From: a virus
Strand: one strand, 5' to 3'
DNA length: 20,312 nucleotides
Virus record (IMG/VR): IMGVR_UViG_3300043540_000057
Location: 1 to 20,312 of that record
Both the position numbers and the translations under genes were made by a program. Positions 15,478 through 20,312 of the stretch are shown one piece after another. The notes beneath the pieces are model-generated. The model had not been told where the DNA came from and did not search any database. It worked only from the letters and a program-made list of their open reading frames with translations. Position 1 is the stretch's first letter; the number at the start of each line of letters is the position of its first letter.

Positions 15478-15693
15478 TCAGACCTTGATCTTGCCCGGCA
15501 GAAAGCCGCCGTTGAAGCCGACGGGCGCCTTCACGCCACCGCCGGCCGCAGGGCTGGCGCCTTTGCTGTCGGCGACCGACGGCGAGCCGGCGCGCTGCGG
15601 CGTACTGATCTCACCCGGCTTGACGCCGCCGCCGGCATTGGCGGCGCGGAACTGGTTGCGTGCGGGCGCGGTGCCCATGGATTGCATGCCCAT
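15478..15693 (-). CDS. Small Gly/Pro-rich protein, 71 aa
   Basis: I start this gene at the ATG at 15693, which has AGAGG 7 nt upstream; a longer frame would start with TTG at 15726. The product begins MGMQSMGTAPARNQFRAANA and holds two similar AGGGVKxP units (AGGGVKPGE and AGGGVKAPV). It ends in a NGGFLPGKIKV tail. It appears disordered with no known domain. It lies 3 nt before the terminase small-subunit-like gene, so it is part of the same operon. Function unknown. Confidence 0.55.
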   Translation of the reverse strand: MGMQSMGTAPARNQFRAANAGGGVKPGEISTPQRAGSPSVADSKGASPAAGGGVKAPVGFNGGFLPGKIKV

Positions 15694-15719
15694 CTCGGAC
15701 CTCTCGAAGTGACTGGGTT

Positions 15720-15751
15720 GTGACAAAGTGGCGCCATTGGCGCCGTTTCAC
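15720..15751 (-). other. Imperfect hairpin between the first two late genes
   Basis: GGCGCC-ATT-GGCGCC with outer GTG/CAC and AAA/TTT pairs lies between the 86-residue gene (stop at 15799) and the 71-residue gene (start at 15693). On the minus strand it is followed by ACTTTGTCA, so it is not a strong terminator. It could reduce read-through or stabilise RNA. Confidence 0.35.
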
Positions 15752-15798
15752 CTGGGAGTGCGCTTGTGTCCTTGCGTCCTCTCACAGGCACCGAGCCG

Positions 15799-16059
15799 CT
15801 ACATCGACATCGACGGCCCGTCGCCCGGCGTGCGTGGGAAGCCCGACGGGCCTCGCTTCGCCGATTCGGACGCCCAGGCCTGCTGGCCGTCGTCCTGGTC
15901 GTCGCTGAGCTCCTGCCGCACGAGCTGGAGCACCTCGGCGACCGTCTGCACGGTCTGGTTCAGCGGCCGGTCGCCCTGGGCCGGCTCGCCGGGGTCCTCT
16001 GTCGACTGGACCGTGTAGCTGCCATCCTGGTTCTCGGTGATCGTGATCTTCTCGGCCAT
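15799..16059 (-). CDS. Small acidic hypothetical protein, 86 aa
   Basis: Leftward gene closest to the divergent control region, so it would be first in the late transcript. I start it at the ATG at 16059, preceded by GGAAGG; the frame stays open to 16104. The product has MAEKITITENQDGSYTVQST, a beta-hairpin-like opening, then an acidic helical part (AEVLQLVRQELSDDQDDGQQ) and a disordered end with PRTPGDGPSMSM. Short proteins with ITITENxDGSYTV are known as phage orphans, but I cannot name a function. Confidence 0.58.
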   Translation of the reverse strand: MAEKITITENQDGSYTVQSTEDPGEPAQGDRPLNQTVQTVAEVLQLVRQELSDDQDDGQQAWASESAKRGPSGFPRTPGDGPSMSM

Positions 16060-16107
16060 CTGGCGCCCTTCCCGTGCGTCTGGACGCTGTCGAGCGCCCT
16101 CCACCGA

Positions 16108-16136
16108 ATTGTCTACGGCGCATGTTCCGGCCGCAA
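16108..16136 (-). promoter_or_regulatory. Weak candidate promoter for the late operon
   Basis: On the minus strand TTGCGG (16131-16136), a 17-nt spacer and GACAAT (16108-16113) precede the start of the 86-residue gene by about 50 nt. The match is modest (3 of 6 and 4 of 6), but the -35 box resembles TTGCGA of the capsid promoter and the position is right for the first late gene. Confidence 0.3.
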
Positions 16137-16187
16137 ACTGCGATCACAACGCAATTTTCTTGCGCCAACGCACGCCGTCGCGCAAGA
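16132..16187. promoter_or_regulatory. Cluster of CGCAA/TTGCG half-sites and an 8-bp inverted repeat
   Basis: CGCAA occurs at 16132, 16150 and 16181 and its complement TTGCG at 16160. An inverted repeat TCTTGCGC (16158-16165) / GCGCAAGA (16180-16187) spans 14 nt. This lies between the divergent modules in a locally AT-richer stretch. It may be an operator array or, on the plus strand, a hairpin followed by TTCTTT. Confidence 0.45.
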
Positions 16188-16240
16188 TTCTTTCGTCTTC
16201 TCCGGACGTGGGATTCCCCATTGATTTTGTCTGGTACTTG

Positions 16241-16270
16241 TTGACGTTAGGACAGCGATGCTGTCATGAT
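16241..16270 (+). promoter_or_regulatory. Candidate early promoter with extended -10
   Basis: TTGACG (16241-16246, 5 of 6), an 18-nt spacer and CATGAT (16265-16270, 4 of 6) with TGT just before the -10 box, which gives an extended -10 element. It lies about 50 nt before the first plus-strand start codon. A 17-bp palindrome fills the spacer, as in the capsid promoter. Confidence 0.6.
16250..16266. repeat. GGACAGC palindrome, copy 3 (early promoter)
   Basis: Sequence GGACAGCGATGCTGTCA with perfect 6-bp arms GACAGC/GCTGTC. It overlaps the spacer and first -10 bases of the early promoter, a typical place for a repressor site. Confidence 0.65.
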
Positions 16271-16318
16271 GACGACCAGACGACGCCGATCCCCGGCGCC
16301 GCAACCGGAGACCCCGAC

Positions 16319-16453
16319 ATGGACCTGACCCGCTTCCTCCCCCCGGCCGACGCGCCGTCGCACGTCAACGGCGCGATGCGCTCGGACCCCACGACCTTGG
16401 CCGGGTGGATGTCCCGCCTGCACCCCATCGTCGCGCCGCGCCCGGCCCGCTGA
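16319..16453 (+). CDS. Very small hypothetical protein, 44 aa
   Basis: The ATG at 16319 has CCGGAG 9 nt upstream and is the first good start after the early promoter. The peptide opens MDLTRFLPPADAPSHVNGAM and ends WMSRLHPIVAPRPAR. It has no membrane segment or known motif. The frame is also open upstream to 16037, but that part overlaps the control region and lacks a ribosome binding site. It is the first gene of the plus-strand module; short first genes in phage early operons often act on host proteins, but nothing here proves it. Confidence 0.55.
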   Translation: MDLTRFLPPADAPSHVNGAMRSDPTTLAGWMSRLHPIVAPRPAR

Positions 16454-16472
16454 CCCAGTCGAAGGCGCTCTC

Positions 16473-16829
16473 ATGCACGTCCTCCTCAACATCGGCCTCA
16501 CGAGCGGGGCCCGCCGCCTCGGCACCGGCACCGTAATGCGCGAGGTTATCGGCGCGTTCGGCGCCGCCTCGTTCACGTTCCATCAATCCGACACCGAGCC
16601 GACGTGCGTGGCCGCCGTCGGCGCCAAGAGCGACAGCGAGCTCCAGGGCCGCGTCTCCCGTCTCGCGCAGCTGCTCGACCAGGACTGCATCGCGGTCTAC
16701 CTGCCTGAGCGCGAGCACGGCGTCCTGGTCGGCCCGCGCGCCGCCGCCTGGGGGCCCTTCGACCCCGCGTTCTTCCTCATGCCCGACGGCTCGCGGCTGG
16801 CCGACCGCCTGATGCCTGCGGCCGCCTGA
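16473..16829 (+). CDS. Hypothetical protein, 118 aa, paralogue of 19208-19627
   Basis: Starts MHVLLNIGLTSGARRLGTGT and ends in a compact segment with QDCIAVYLPEREHGVLVGPR followed by AAAWGPFDPAFFLMPDGSRL. The 139-residue protein at 19208 has a similar order: an LNI-x-L start, a Leu-Asp-Cys-Val core, a GxVFGPxAA motif and an LPDGxxL end. They look like diverged copies of one family. It is predicted to be cytoplasmic with an alpha/beta fold. Its stop codon TGA forms the first bases of the RNA hairpin copy 1. Function unknown; early module position. Confidence 0.65.
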   Translation: MHVLLNIGLTSGARRLGTGTVMREVIGAFGAASFTFHQSDTEPTCVAAVGAKSDSELQGRVSRLAQLLDQDCIAVYLPEREHGVLVGPRAAAWGPFDPAFFLMPDGSRLADRLMPAAA

Positions 16830-16874
16830 CCCCAGCCGCTTGCCCTGGTGCGCCAGGGCTCGCGAGTGGCGTCA
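16827..16874 (+). promoter_or_regulatory. Repeated structured RNA element, copy 1
   Basis: TGAC pairs with GTCA, CCA with TGG, CGC with GCG and GCCCTGG with CCAGGGC, closing a TGCG loop. Between these helices lie symmetric 1x1, 2x2 and 2x2 internal loops. The TGA is also the stop codon of the 118-residue gene. The next ATG is 30 nt after the element. Confidence 0.72.
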
Positions 16875-16903
16875 TCCCGATAGCCCAGAAAGGAGCCTTT
16901 GAA

Positions 16904-17152
16904 ATGCAACGCGTTCGAGTCATCGTGACCCTCTTGCACCTGCCCCGCGTCCTCGCCGAGCACGCGGTCGGCCGAGACCATACCGTGGGCCACCGCATGG
17001 TCGTCGGCATCCTGCTGATGACCCTCGGCGCGATCGTGACCCGGGGCGGCGACCTGCTGCCGGCGGCCCACCTCTTCTTCGACGTGACCGGGCCGCTGCT
17101 TCACGCGATCGGCGTCACCCCGTTCGCCGAATACCTCGGCGACATCCGCTGA
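16904..17152 (+). CDS. Small membrane protein of the early module, 82 aa
   Basis: AGGAG lies 9 nt before the ATG. The N-terminal 30 residues are basic and partly helical (MQRVRVIVTLLHLPRVLAEH). One hydrophobic segment runs from about 32 to 46 (MVVGILLMTLGAIVT) and a second, weaker one from 51 to 70. It probably sits in the inner membrane. No holin signature or known family is visible. It is flanked on both sides by hairpin elements, so it forms a cassette of its own. A superinfection or host-membrane role is conceivable but unsupported. Confidence 0.58.
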   Translation: MQRVRVIVTLLHLPRVLAEHAVGRDHTVGHRMVVGILLMTLGAIVTRGGDLLPAAHLFFDVTGPLLHAIGVTPFAEYLGDIR

Positions 17153-17197
17153 CCCCAGCCGCTTGCCCTGGTGCGCCAGGGCTTGCGGGTGCAGTCC
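17150..17197 (+). promoter_or_regulatory. Repeated structured RNA element, copy 2
   Basis: Nearly identical to copy 1 over the first 40 nt, again beginning at the stop codon of the upstream gene. The inner GCCCTGG/CCAGGGC stem and CGC/GCG helix are kept; the outer helix is weaker (CCA opposite TGC, TGAC opposite GTCC). A GGTGC/GCACC hairpin (17188-17202) could form instead of the outer part. The next ATG is 24 nt on. Confidence 0.7.
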
Positions 17198-17220
17198 GCA
17201 CCAGCCAACTGGAGAACATC

Positions 17221-17661
17221 ATGCTCAAAGTCTCGTCTGGAGTCGGCCAGCTTTGCACCGTGGCCATGACTACCACCACCGCCGCTGCTGTTGCGCAGCA
17301 ACTCGCCGCCGAAGGCCGTTCGTTCTACTGTGAACCGCGGCCCGACGACCAGAGCCGCATCAGCGTCGACGCCGAGCACGCCGGCCGCGTTCGAGAGCTG
17401 GCCGCGAGCCTTCCGGGGGCCCCCGAGCCGCTCGGCTGGCACCTGTTCTACATCGAGGTTGACGACCCGGACGGCACGCACGCGTTCATCGTCTCCGCCG
17501 ACTCAGATAGCGAGACCAAGGCGCGCGAACTCGCCGAGGCCGCTGCGCTCGACCACTGCGGCGCTGACTTCGCGGAGGACGTGTCGGTCTCGCACTGCCA
17601 CAAGCTCTGCATGACCGACGTGGACGTGTTCGAGAGCATCGGGACGCTGGCCGAGAACTGA
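17221..17661 (+). CDS. Hypothetical early-module protein, 146 aa
   Basis: GGAG lies 6 nt before the ATG at 17221, which sets the start; an internal ATG at 17266 is less likely. The product opens MLKVSSGVGQLCTVAMTTTT, then has an AAVAQQLAAEGRSFYCEPRP helix-strand unit, a WHLFYIEVDDPDGTHAFIVS strand pair and a helical part with AEAAALDHCGADFAED followed by SHCHKLCMTDVD. Several Cys/His near the end (HC, CHKLC) might bind metal. No family recognised. It stands as a separate cassette after hairpin copy 2. Confidence 0.6.
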   Translation: MLKVSSGVGQLCTVAMTTTTAAAVAQQLAAEGRSFYCEPRPDDQSRISVDAEHAGRVRELAASLPGAPEPLGWHLFYIEVDDPDGTHAFIVSADSDSETKARELAEAAALDHCGADFAEDVSVSHCHKLCMTDVDVFESIGTLAEN

Positions 17662-17691
17662 TCCCCTGACCCGAAACCGAGAAAGAACCCC

Positions 17692-17931
17692 ATGACACCG
17701 TCCACCAGACCCGTCACCCGCATCACGTCGGCCTACGTCCGCGACAAAGGTCTGCGGCCCGTCGTCGCGACCATCACCGGCTCGATCCTCGAACTGCGCG
17801 CCAAGGGCCTGCGCAGCCGCGAGACGCTCGACCTCGCGTCGTGCTACGGCCTTGCGGTCAAGCAGCGTGTAGCCCGCGAGAAGGCCGAGCGCAAGGCAGC
17901 GCGGGCCGCAAAAGGCAAGCGGGGGCCTTGA
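17692..17931 (+). CDS. Small basic hypothetical protein, 79 aa
   Basis: The protein begins MTPSTRPVTRITSAYVRDKG and carries a PVVATITGSILELRAKGLRS segment, then a helical LDLASCYGLAVKQRVAREKA and a strongly basic tail (ERKAARAAKGKRGP). Similar short proteins with a conserved middle and a Lys/Arg/Ala tail occur in phages and plasmids of GC-rich bacteria, but their function is unknown to me. The basic tail suggests nucleic acid contact. The ribosome binding site is weak (GAGAAAG). The 3' end overlaps the -35 box of a candidate promoter for the next gene. Confidence 0.6.
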   Translation: MTPSTRPVTRITSAYVRDKGLRPVVATITGSILELRAKGLRSRETLDLASCYGLAVKQRVAREKAERKAARAAKGKRGP

Positions 17932-17957
17932 ACTTCACGAGAGGACAGTCATATTGT
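17928..17957 (+). promoter_or_regulatory. Weak candidate promoter before the DUF932 gene
   Basis: TTGAAC (17928-17933), an 18-nt spacer and TATTGT (17952-17957) match the consensus at 4 of 6 each. A palindrome with 9-bp arms (17939-17963) overlaps the spacer and -10 box. A shifted -10, CATATT, with a 16-nt spacer is equally good. Confidence 0.35.
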
Positions 17958-17959
17958 CC
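17943..17959. repeat. GGACAGC palindrome, copy 4
   Basis: Sequence GGACAGTCATATTGTCC. The arms extend outwards to 9 bp, GAGAGGACA/TGTCCTCTC (17939-17963), around a 7-nt centre. It starts just after the 79-residue gene and ends 5 nt before RNA element copy 3. Confidence 0.6.
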
Positions 17960-17964
17960 TCTCA

Positions 17965-18004
17965 TGACCCCAGCGGCAAGCCCGAGGGCTTGCCAGTGGT
18001 GTCA
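17965..18004 (+). promoter_or_regulatory. Repeated structured RNA element, copy 3
   Basis: TGAC/GTCA, CCA/TGG and an 8-bp GGCAAGCC/GGCTTGCC stem. The inner helix has changed on both sides relative to copies 1 and 2 and remains paired, and the inner TT/TC loop has become AA/TT pairs. Here TGA is not a stop codon of the upstream gene, so these bases belong to the element. The next ATG is 28 nt on. Confidence 0.72.
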
Positions 18005-18031
18005 TCCCGACCCACGTAACCGGAGTTATCC

Positions 18032-19114
18032 ATGAACGAACTGTCCCTCCACCGCCAGTGGGCCTCACGCCCCGCCGACGAACGCTTTTCGAGCCTGACC
18101 GAGATGAGCTCGAAGCTCGAAGCCCAGCGCGCGATCTCCCGGGCTCGCACCATCTCCTCGCGCTCGCTGGTGGCCGTCCCCGACCCAGACCACCGCGGGC
18201 TGACGCTCCAGACCTACGACGGCACGAAGTCCGCGCCGACGCACTGGGCGTTCGGCCAGCTGGCCTCGCTCGTCGAAGCGCCCGCGCGCTACCTGCGCAA
18301 CTTGCCGGCCGAACTGGCCGCCGACTGCATCAACTACGGGCTGCACGTCAAGCGCGGACCCGAAGATGTCGGCATCCTCACCGTTGACGGCGACGCGCCG
18401 CAACTGCGCGCCGCCACTGGCCCGAACTACGGCCGTATCTGGAACGCGGACATCGTGCGCCACCTGATGGACCGCTTCGGCGACGGGGTCGCCGGTCAGT
18501 GGCGCGTGCCCGGCGTCTTCGGCCGGCGCGTCGAGGTGAACCGCGATACCACCACGTTGTTCGCCGGGGACCGGGACCTGTTCATCTTCCTCGTTGACGA
18601 GGACAAGCGCGTGCCGGTGCGCACGCGCAGGGACGCCGACAGCGAGGGCATGCTCTACCGCGGTTTCATGGTCAGCAACAGCGAGGTGGGCTCGGGCACG
18701 CTGAGCGTTCGATTCTTCGCCTACGACGGTATCTGCGGCAACCGGATCATTTGGGGCGCGCAGGAGCTGGGCCGGCTGGACATCCGCCACACCGCCAGCG
18801 CGCCGGACAAGTTCCTCGGCCAGCTGCAGCCGATGCTGGAGTCCTACGTCGAGAGCAGCACCGCGTCGCTGGTCGACAAGGTCACGCTGGCGCAACAGAC
18901 GCGCGTGGACGACCTGGAGAAGTTCCTCGGCACTCGCTTCGGGCCGCGCGTGGCCGAGCGCATCGTCGACGCCCACCAGCTCGACGAGCACCGGCCGATG
19001 GAAACCATCTGGGACGTGGTGACCGGCGTCACCGCCTACGCACGCTCGATCCCGCACCAAGGTGACCGCGTCGAGGTGGAGGAGGTGGCCGGCAAGATCC
19101 TCGAAGCTGCGTGA
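18032..19114 (+). CDS. DUF932-family phage/plasmid protein, 360 aa
   Basis: The protein fits the DUF932 (phage/plasmid-like TIGR03299) family. It has an N-terminal basic region and then a conserved THWAFGQLASLVEAPARYLR segment, a QLRAATGPNYGRIWNADIVR core and RDTTTLFAGDRDLFIFLVDE. MLYRGFMVSNSEVGSGTLSV leads into FFAYDGICGNRIIWGAQELG, a hallmark order (Ser-Asn-Ser-Glu-Val-Gly...Cys-Gly-Asn) of the family. The C-terminal third is helical. Such proteins are common in phages and plasmids; a DNA-related role is often assumed, but no activity is established to my knowledge. GGAG lies 7 nt before the ATG. A palindrome and RNA element copy 3 precede it. Confidence 0.85.
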   Translation: MNELSLHRQWASRPADERFSSLTEMSSKLEAQRAISRARTISSRSLVAVPDPDHRGLTLQTYDGTKSAPTHWAFGQLASLVEAPARYLRNLPAELAADCINYGLHVKRGPEDVGILTVDGDAPQLRAATGPNYGRIWNADIVRHLMDRFGDGVAGQWRVPGVFGRRVEVNRDTTTLFAGDRDLFIFLVDEDKRVPVRTRRDADSEGMLYRGFMVSNSEVGSGTLSVRFFAYDGICGNRIIWGAQELGRLDIRHTASAPDKFLGQLQPMLESYVESSTASLVDKVTLAQQTRVDDLEKFLGTRFGPRVAERIVDAHQLDEHRPMETIWDVVTGVTAYARSIPHQGDRVEVEEVAGKILEAA

Positions 19115-19121
19115 CCGGAGG

Positions 19122-19138
19122 GGACAGCTTGTCTGTCC
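19122..19138. repeat. GGACAGC palindrome, copy 5
   Basis: Sequence GGACAGCTTGTCTGTCC; arms GGGACAG/CTGTCCC are perfect over 7 bp (19121-19139). It lies 7 nt after the DUF932 stop codon and runs straight into RNA element copy 4. Confidence 0.6.
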
Positions 19139-19184
19139 CGTCACCAGCCGCCTGCCCTGCGCGCAGGGCTCGCGGGTGGCGATG
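19139..19184 (+). promoter_or_regulatory. Repeated structured RNA element, copy 4
   Basis: The outer helix is CGTC/GATG (one G-U pair) instead of TGAC/GTCA, followed by a 1x1 loop, CCA/TGG, a G-G mismatch, CCGC/GCGG, a 2x2 loop and GCCCTG/CAGGGC with a CGCG loop. The outer arms changed together, which is covariation. An alternative GGTGGC/GCCACC stem followed by TTTT (19175-19195) would exclude the outer part. The ATG at 19208 is 24 nt on. Confidence 0.7.
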
Positions 19185-19195
19185 TGCCACCTTTT
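19175..19195 (+). terminator. Possible weak terminator or switch hairpin
   Basis: GGTGGC (19175-19180) and GCCACC (19186-19191) form a 6-bp stem followed by TTTT. The T-run is short. The left arm is shared with RNA element copy 4, so the two structures exclude each other. Confidence 0.3.
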
Positions 19196-19207
19196 AACCT
19201 GCCGACC

Positions 19208-19627
19208 ATGCTGACCCTGAACATCACCCTCCAGCGGCCCAACGGCCGCGAAGCGAACCCTATCGAGGCCGTTGGGCGCCTTGTCCCCCGGCTCGATGAG
19301 GTGCGCGACTTCCGCATCGTCACGAACGAAGAGGACGAACGCGTCCTGGTCCTCGCTCTCGACTACTTGGAGTCGATCCGGCCCGAGGACCTGCAGACCG
19401 ACCTCGACTGCGTGCGCCTCGCGGTCCACGGCGACGGGTACGAGACCGGCGCCGTGTTCGGGCCTGATGCCGCGCACAACGCGTTCCAGGACGACGAGTT
19501 CTACCTGCCAGACGGCCGCACTCTGCGCGCGTGGCGCGACGAAGCCTGCCGCATGTCGGAGCTCCTCTCCGGGAACCACACCTTCACGCCGGTCCGCCGC
19601 CGGGTCGTCGTGCCGAACGTCTTCTGA
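19208..19627 (+). CDS. Hypothetical protein, 139 aa, paralogue of 16473-16829
   Basis: I start it at the ATG at 19208, not at a GTG at 19184, because MLTLNITLQRPNGR then lines up with the MHVLLNIGLTSGAR start of the 118-residue protein, and because the distance to the RNA element matches the other copies. The core has ALDYLESIRPEDLQTDLDCV, then GAVFGPDAAHNAFQDDEFYL and PDGRTL, which resemble the end of the paralogue, followed by an extra tail RAWRDEACRMSELL and RRRVVVPNVF. The protein is acidic and predicted cytoplasmic. No Shine-Dalgarno sequence is visible. Function unknown. Confidence 0.62.
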   Translation: MLTLNITLQRPNGREANPIEAVGRLVPRLDEVRDFRIVTNEEDERVLVLALDYLESIRPEDLQTDLDCVRLAVHGDGYETGAVFGPDAAHNAFQDDEFYLPDGRTLRAWRDEACRMSELLSGNHTFTPVRRRVVVPNVF

Positions 19628-19639
19628 GGTGAAGCTGCC

Positions 19640-19954
19640 ATGAACCTGTACCGACTGAAGAACCTCGAGGCATTGCCGGAGACCGACCCCGACTACGACC
19701 CGCGCATCGACGCGTCCAGCTACCACGGCACGCTCGGGGAGGCCCAGGCCGCTGCGCGCGACCGCTTCGAGCCGCACATGCGTTCGACCGCACGCATCGA
19801 GCTGGTCGACGCGGACGTGTCGAAGGACGGCGTGCTGCACATCCTCGCCACCGGCGCGCCGCGACCCCTCGGCATCGCCGACGTGCTGCGCTCCTGGTCC
19901 GTCAGCGCGCGCGGTGGCCTGCGCGAACTGGAGGGCGCGCCGTGCAACACGTAA
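19640..19954 (+). CDS. Hypothetical protein, 104 aa
   Basis: GAGGTGA lies 8 nt before the ATG, 12 nt after the previous stop. The product begins MNLYRLKNLEALPETDPDYD, then has SSYHGTLGEAQAAARDRFEP and a STARIELVDADVSKDGVLHI strand pair with a helical IADVLRSWSVSARGGLREL end. No known domain is recognised; the mix of strands and helices suggests a small globular protein. Its last codons overlap the next gene by 13 nt, so the two are coupled. It belongs to the early module. Confidence 0.6.
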   Translation: MNLYRLKNLEALPETDPDYDPRIDASSYHGTLGEAQAAARDRFEPHMRSTARIELVDADVSKDGVLHILATGAPRPLGIADVLRSWSVSARGGLRELEGAPCNT

Positions 19955-20312
19955 CCCTGAAGCAGCTTTCGGTGCCGCCGAGCACGCGCGAGCAGATCGC
20001 CGCGTCCGCCGCGTCCGCTGACGTCGCCGGCGCGATCCTCTACGCAATGGGGGACGACGACCACGTTCTTTGCTTCGGCCCCGGCTGCCTCCACCCGACC
20101 GAGGAGCTCGCCGCAGCGGCGCTGCGGGGGCGCGAGCTCCTCCAGATCTGGCGCCGCGACGATGCGCCGGCACGCGTCAAGCCCGGAAGCCGCACGGCGC
20201 GGGCGCTGGAACTGCTCGACAACGATCCGACGATGACGCCGAACGCGGCGGCCAGGAAGGCGGGCGTCGGCGCCAGCGCCGTGTACCGCGCGCTCGACCG
20301 GGTGAAGAACGG
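19942..20312 (+). CDS. Protein with C-terminal helix-turn-helix, incomplete
   Basis: A GTG at 19942 (GGAGGG 8 nt upstream) starts a frame that overlaps the previous gene by 13 nt and runs off the right edge after 123 codons. Residues 1-75 hold a MQHVTLKQLSVPPSTREQIA start and an AILYAMGDDDHVLCFGPGCL core. Residues about 84-122 (TARALELLDNDPTMTPNAAA, then RKAGVGASAVYRALDR) have the length and pattern of a helix-turn-helix as found in resolvase-type and transcription-factor proteins. It may be a DNA-binding regulator. The true end and identity cannot be seen. Confidence 0.55.
   Translation, partial: MQHVTLKQLSVPPSTREQIAASAASADVAGAILYAMGDDDHVLCFGPGCLHPTEELAAAALRGRELLQIWRRDDAPARVKPGSRTARALELLDNDPTMTPNAAARKAGVGASAVYRALDRVKN

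Noticed and set aside
16166-16200. The inverted repeat at 16158-16187 as an intrinsic terminator
   Set aside because: The loop is 14 nt and the following TTCTTT is interrupted; no plus-strand gene ends upstream of it.
18065-20173. A 702-codon open frame on the minus strand opposite the DUF932 gene and its neighbours
   Set aside because: It runs across several gene borders and both RNA elements and hairpins of the plus-strand genes, which a real gene would not do; composition is that of a shadow frame.
1-20312. tRNA genes, CRISPR arrays, insertion sequences, integrase and attachment sites
   Set aside because: None was seen on reading both strands; lysogeny therefore cannot be judged from this window.

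Overview
The window is a piece of a tailed-phage genome, or of a prophage, from a GC-rich host. Base composition and the almost exclusive use of G/C at third codon positions suggest a proteobacterium such as a member of the Burkholderiales or Xanthomonadales. The host is inferred; the sequence does not name it. The set of head and tail proteins (large portal with a coiled-coil C-terminus, acidic scaffold, N4-gp56-like coat, SU10-like adaptor, no tape measure or tail sheath in view) points to a short-tailed, podovirus-like particle.

Layout. Positions 1-16059 carry the virion and packaging genes, all on the minus strand, so they read from right to left. The order is: two small hypothetical genes, a terminase-small-subunit-like gene, two small membrane proteins, the large terminase (its C-terminus is in another frame), the portal, four small virion or unknown proteins, a large beta-rich fibre or spike protein, three more structural proteins, and a 40-residue microgene. 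An internal sigma70-like promoter at 4408-4436 then starts a capsid block: a small protein, the scaffold, the major capsid protein, a strong hairpin, two small decoration-like proteins and an intrinsic terminator at 1280-1311. A 148-residue protein, an adaptor and the first 33 residues of a tail hub or nozzle protein follow to the left edge.

Positions 16060-16318 are a divergent control region. From 16319 onwards, small genes on the plus strand form an accessory or early module: mostly unknown proteins, one small membrane protein, one DUF932-family protein, a pair of diverged paralogues, and a protein with a C-terminal helix-turn-helix that runs off the right edge.

Two repeated non-coding systems stand out. 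(1) Four copies of a hairpin of about 45 nt lie between plus-strand genes, each 24-30 nt ahead of a start codon. They share one layout of symmetric internal loops and show compensatory base changes, which suggests a conserved RNA or start-associated element. (2) Five copies of a 17-bp palindrome, consensus GGACAGCNNNGCTGTCC, occur in both modules. Two lie in the spacer of predicted promoters (the capsid promoter and the early promoter), two sit directly ahead of hairpin copies, and one is inside the start of the portal gene. Together they suggest one regulator acting on both the early and the capsid transcripts. No tRNA, CRISPR array, integrase or insertion sequence was seen.
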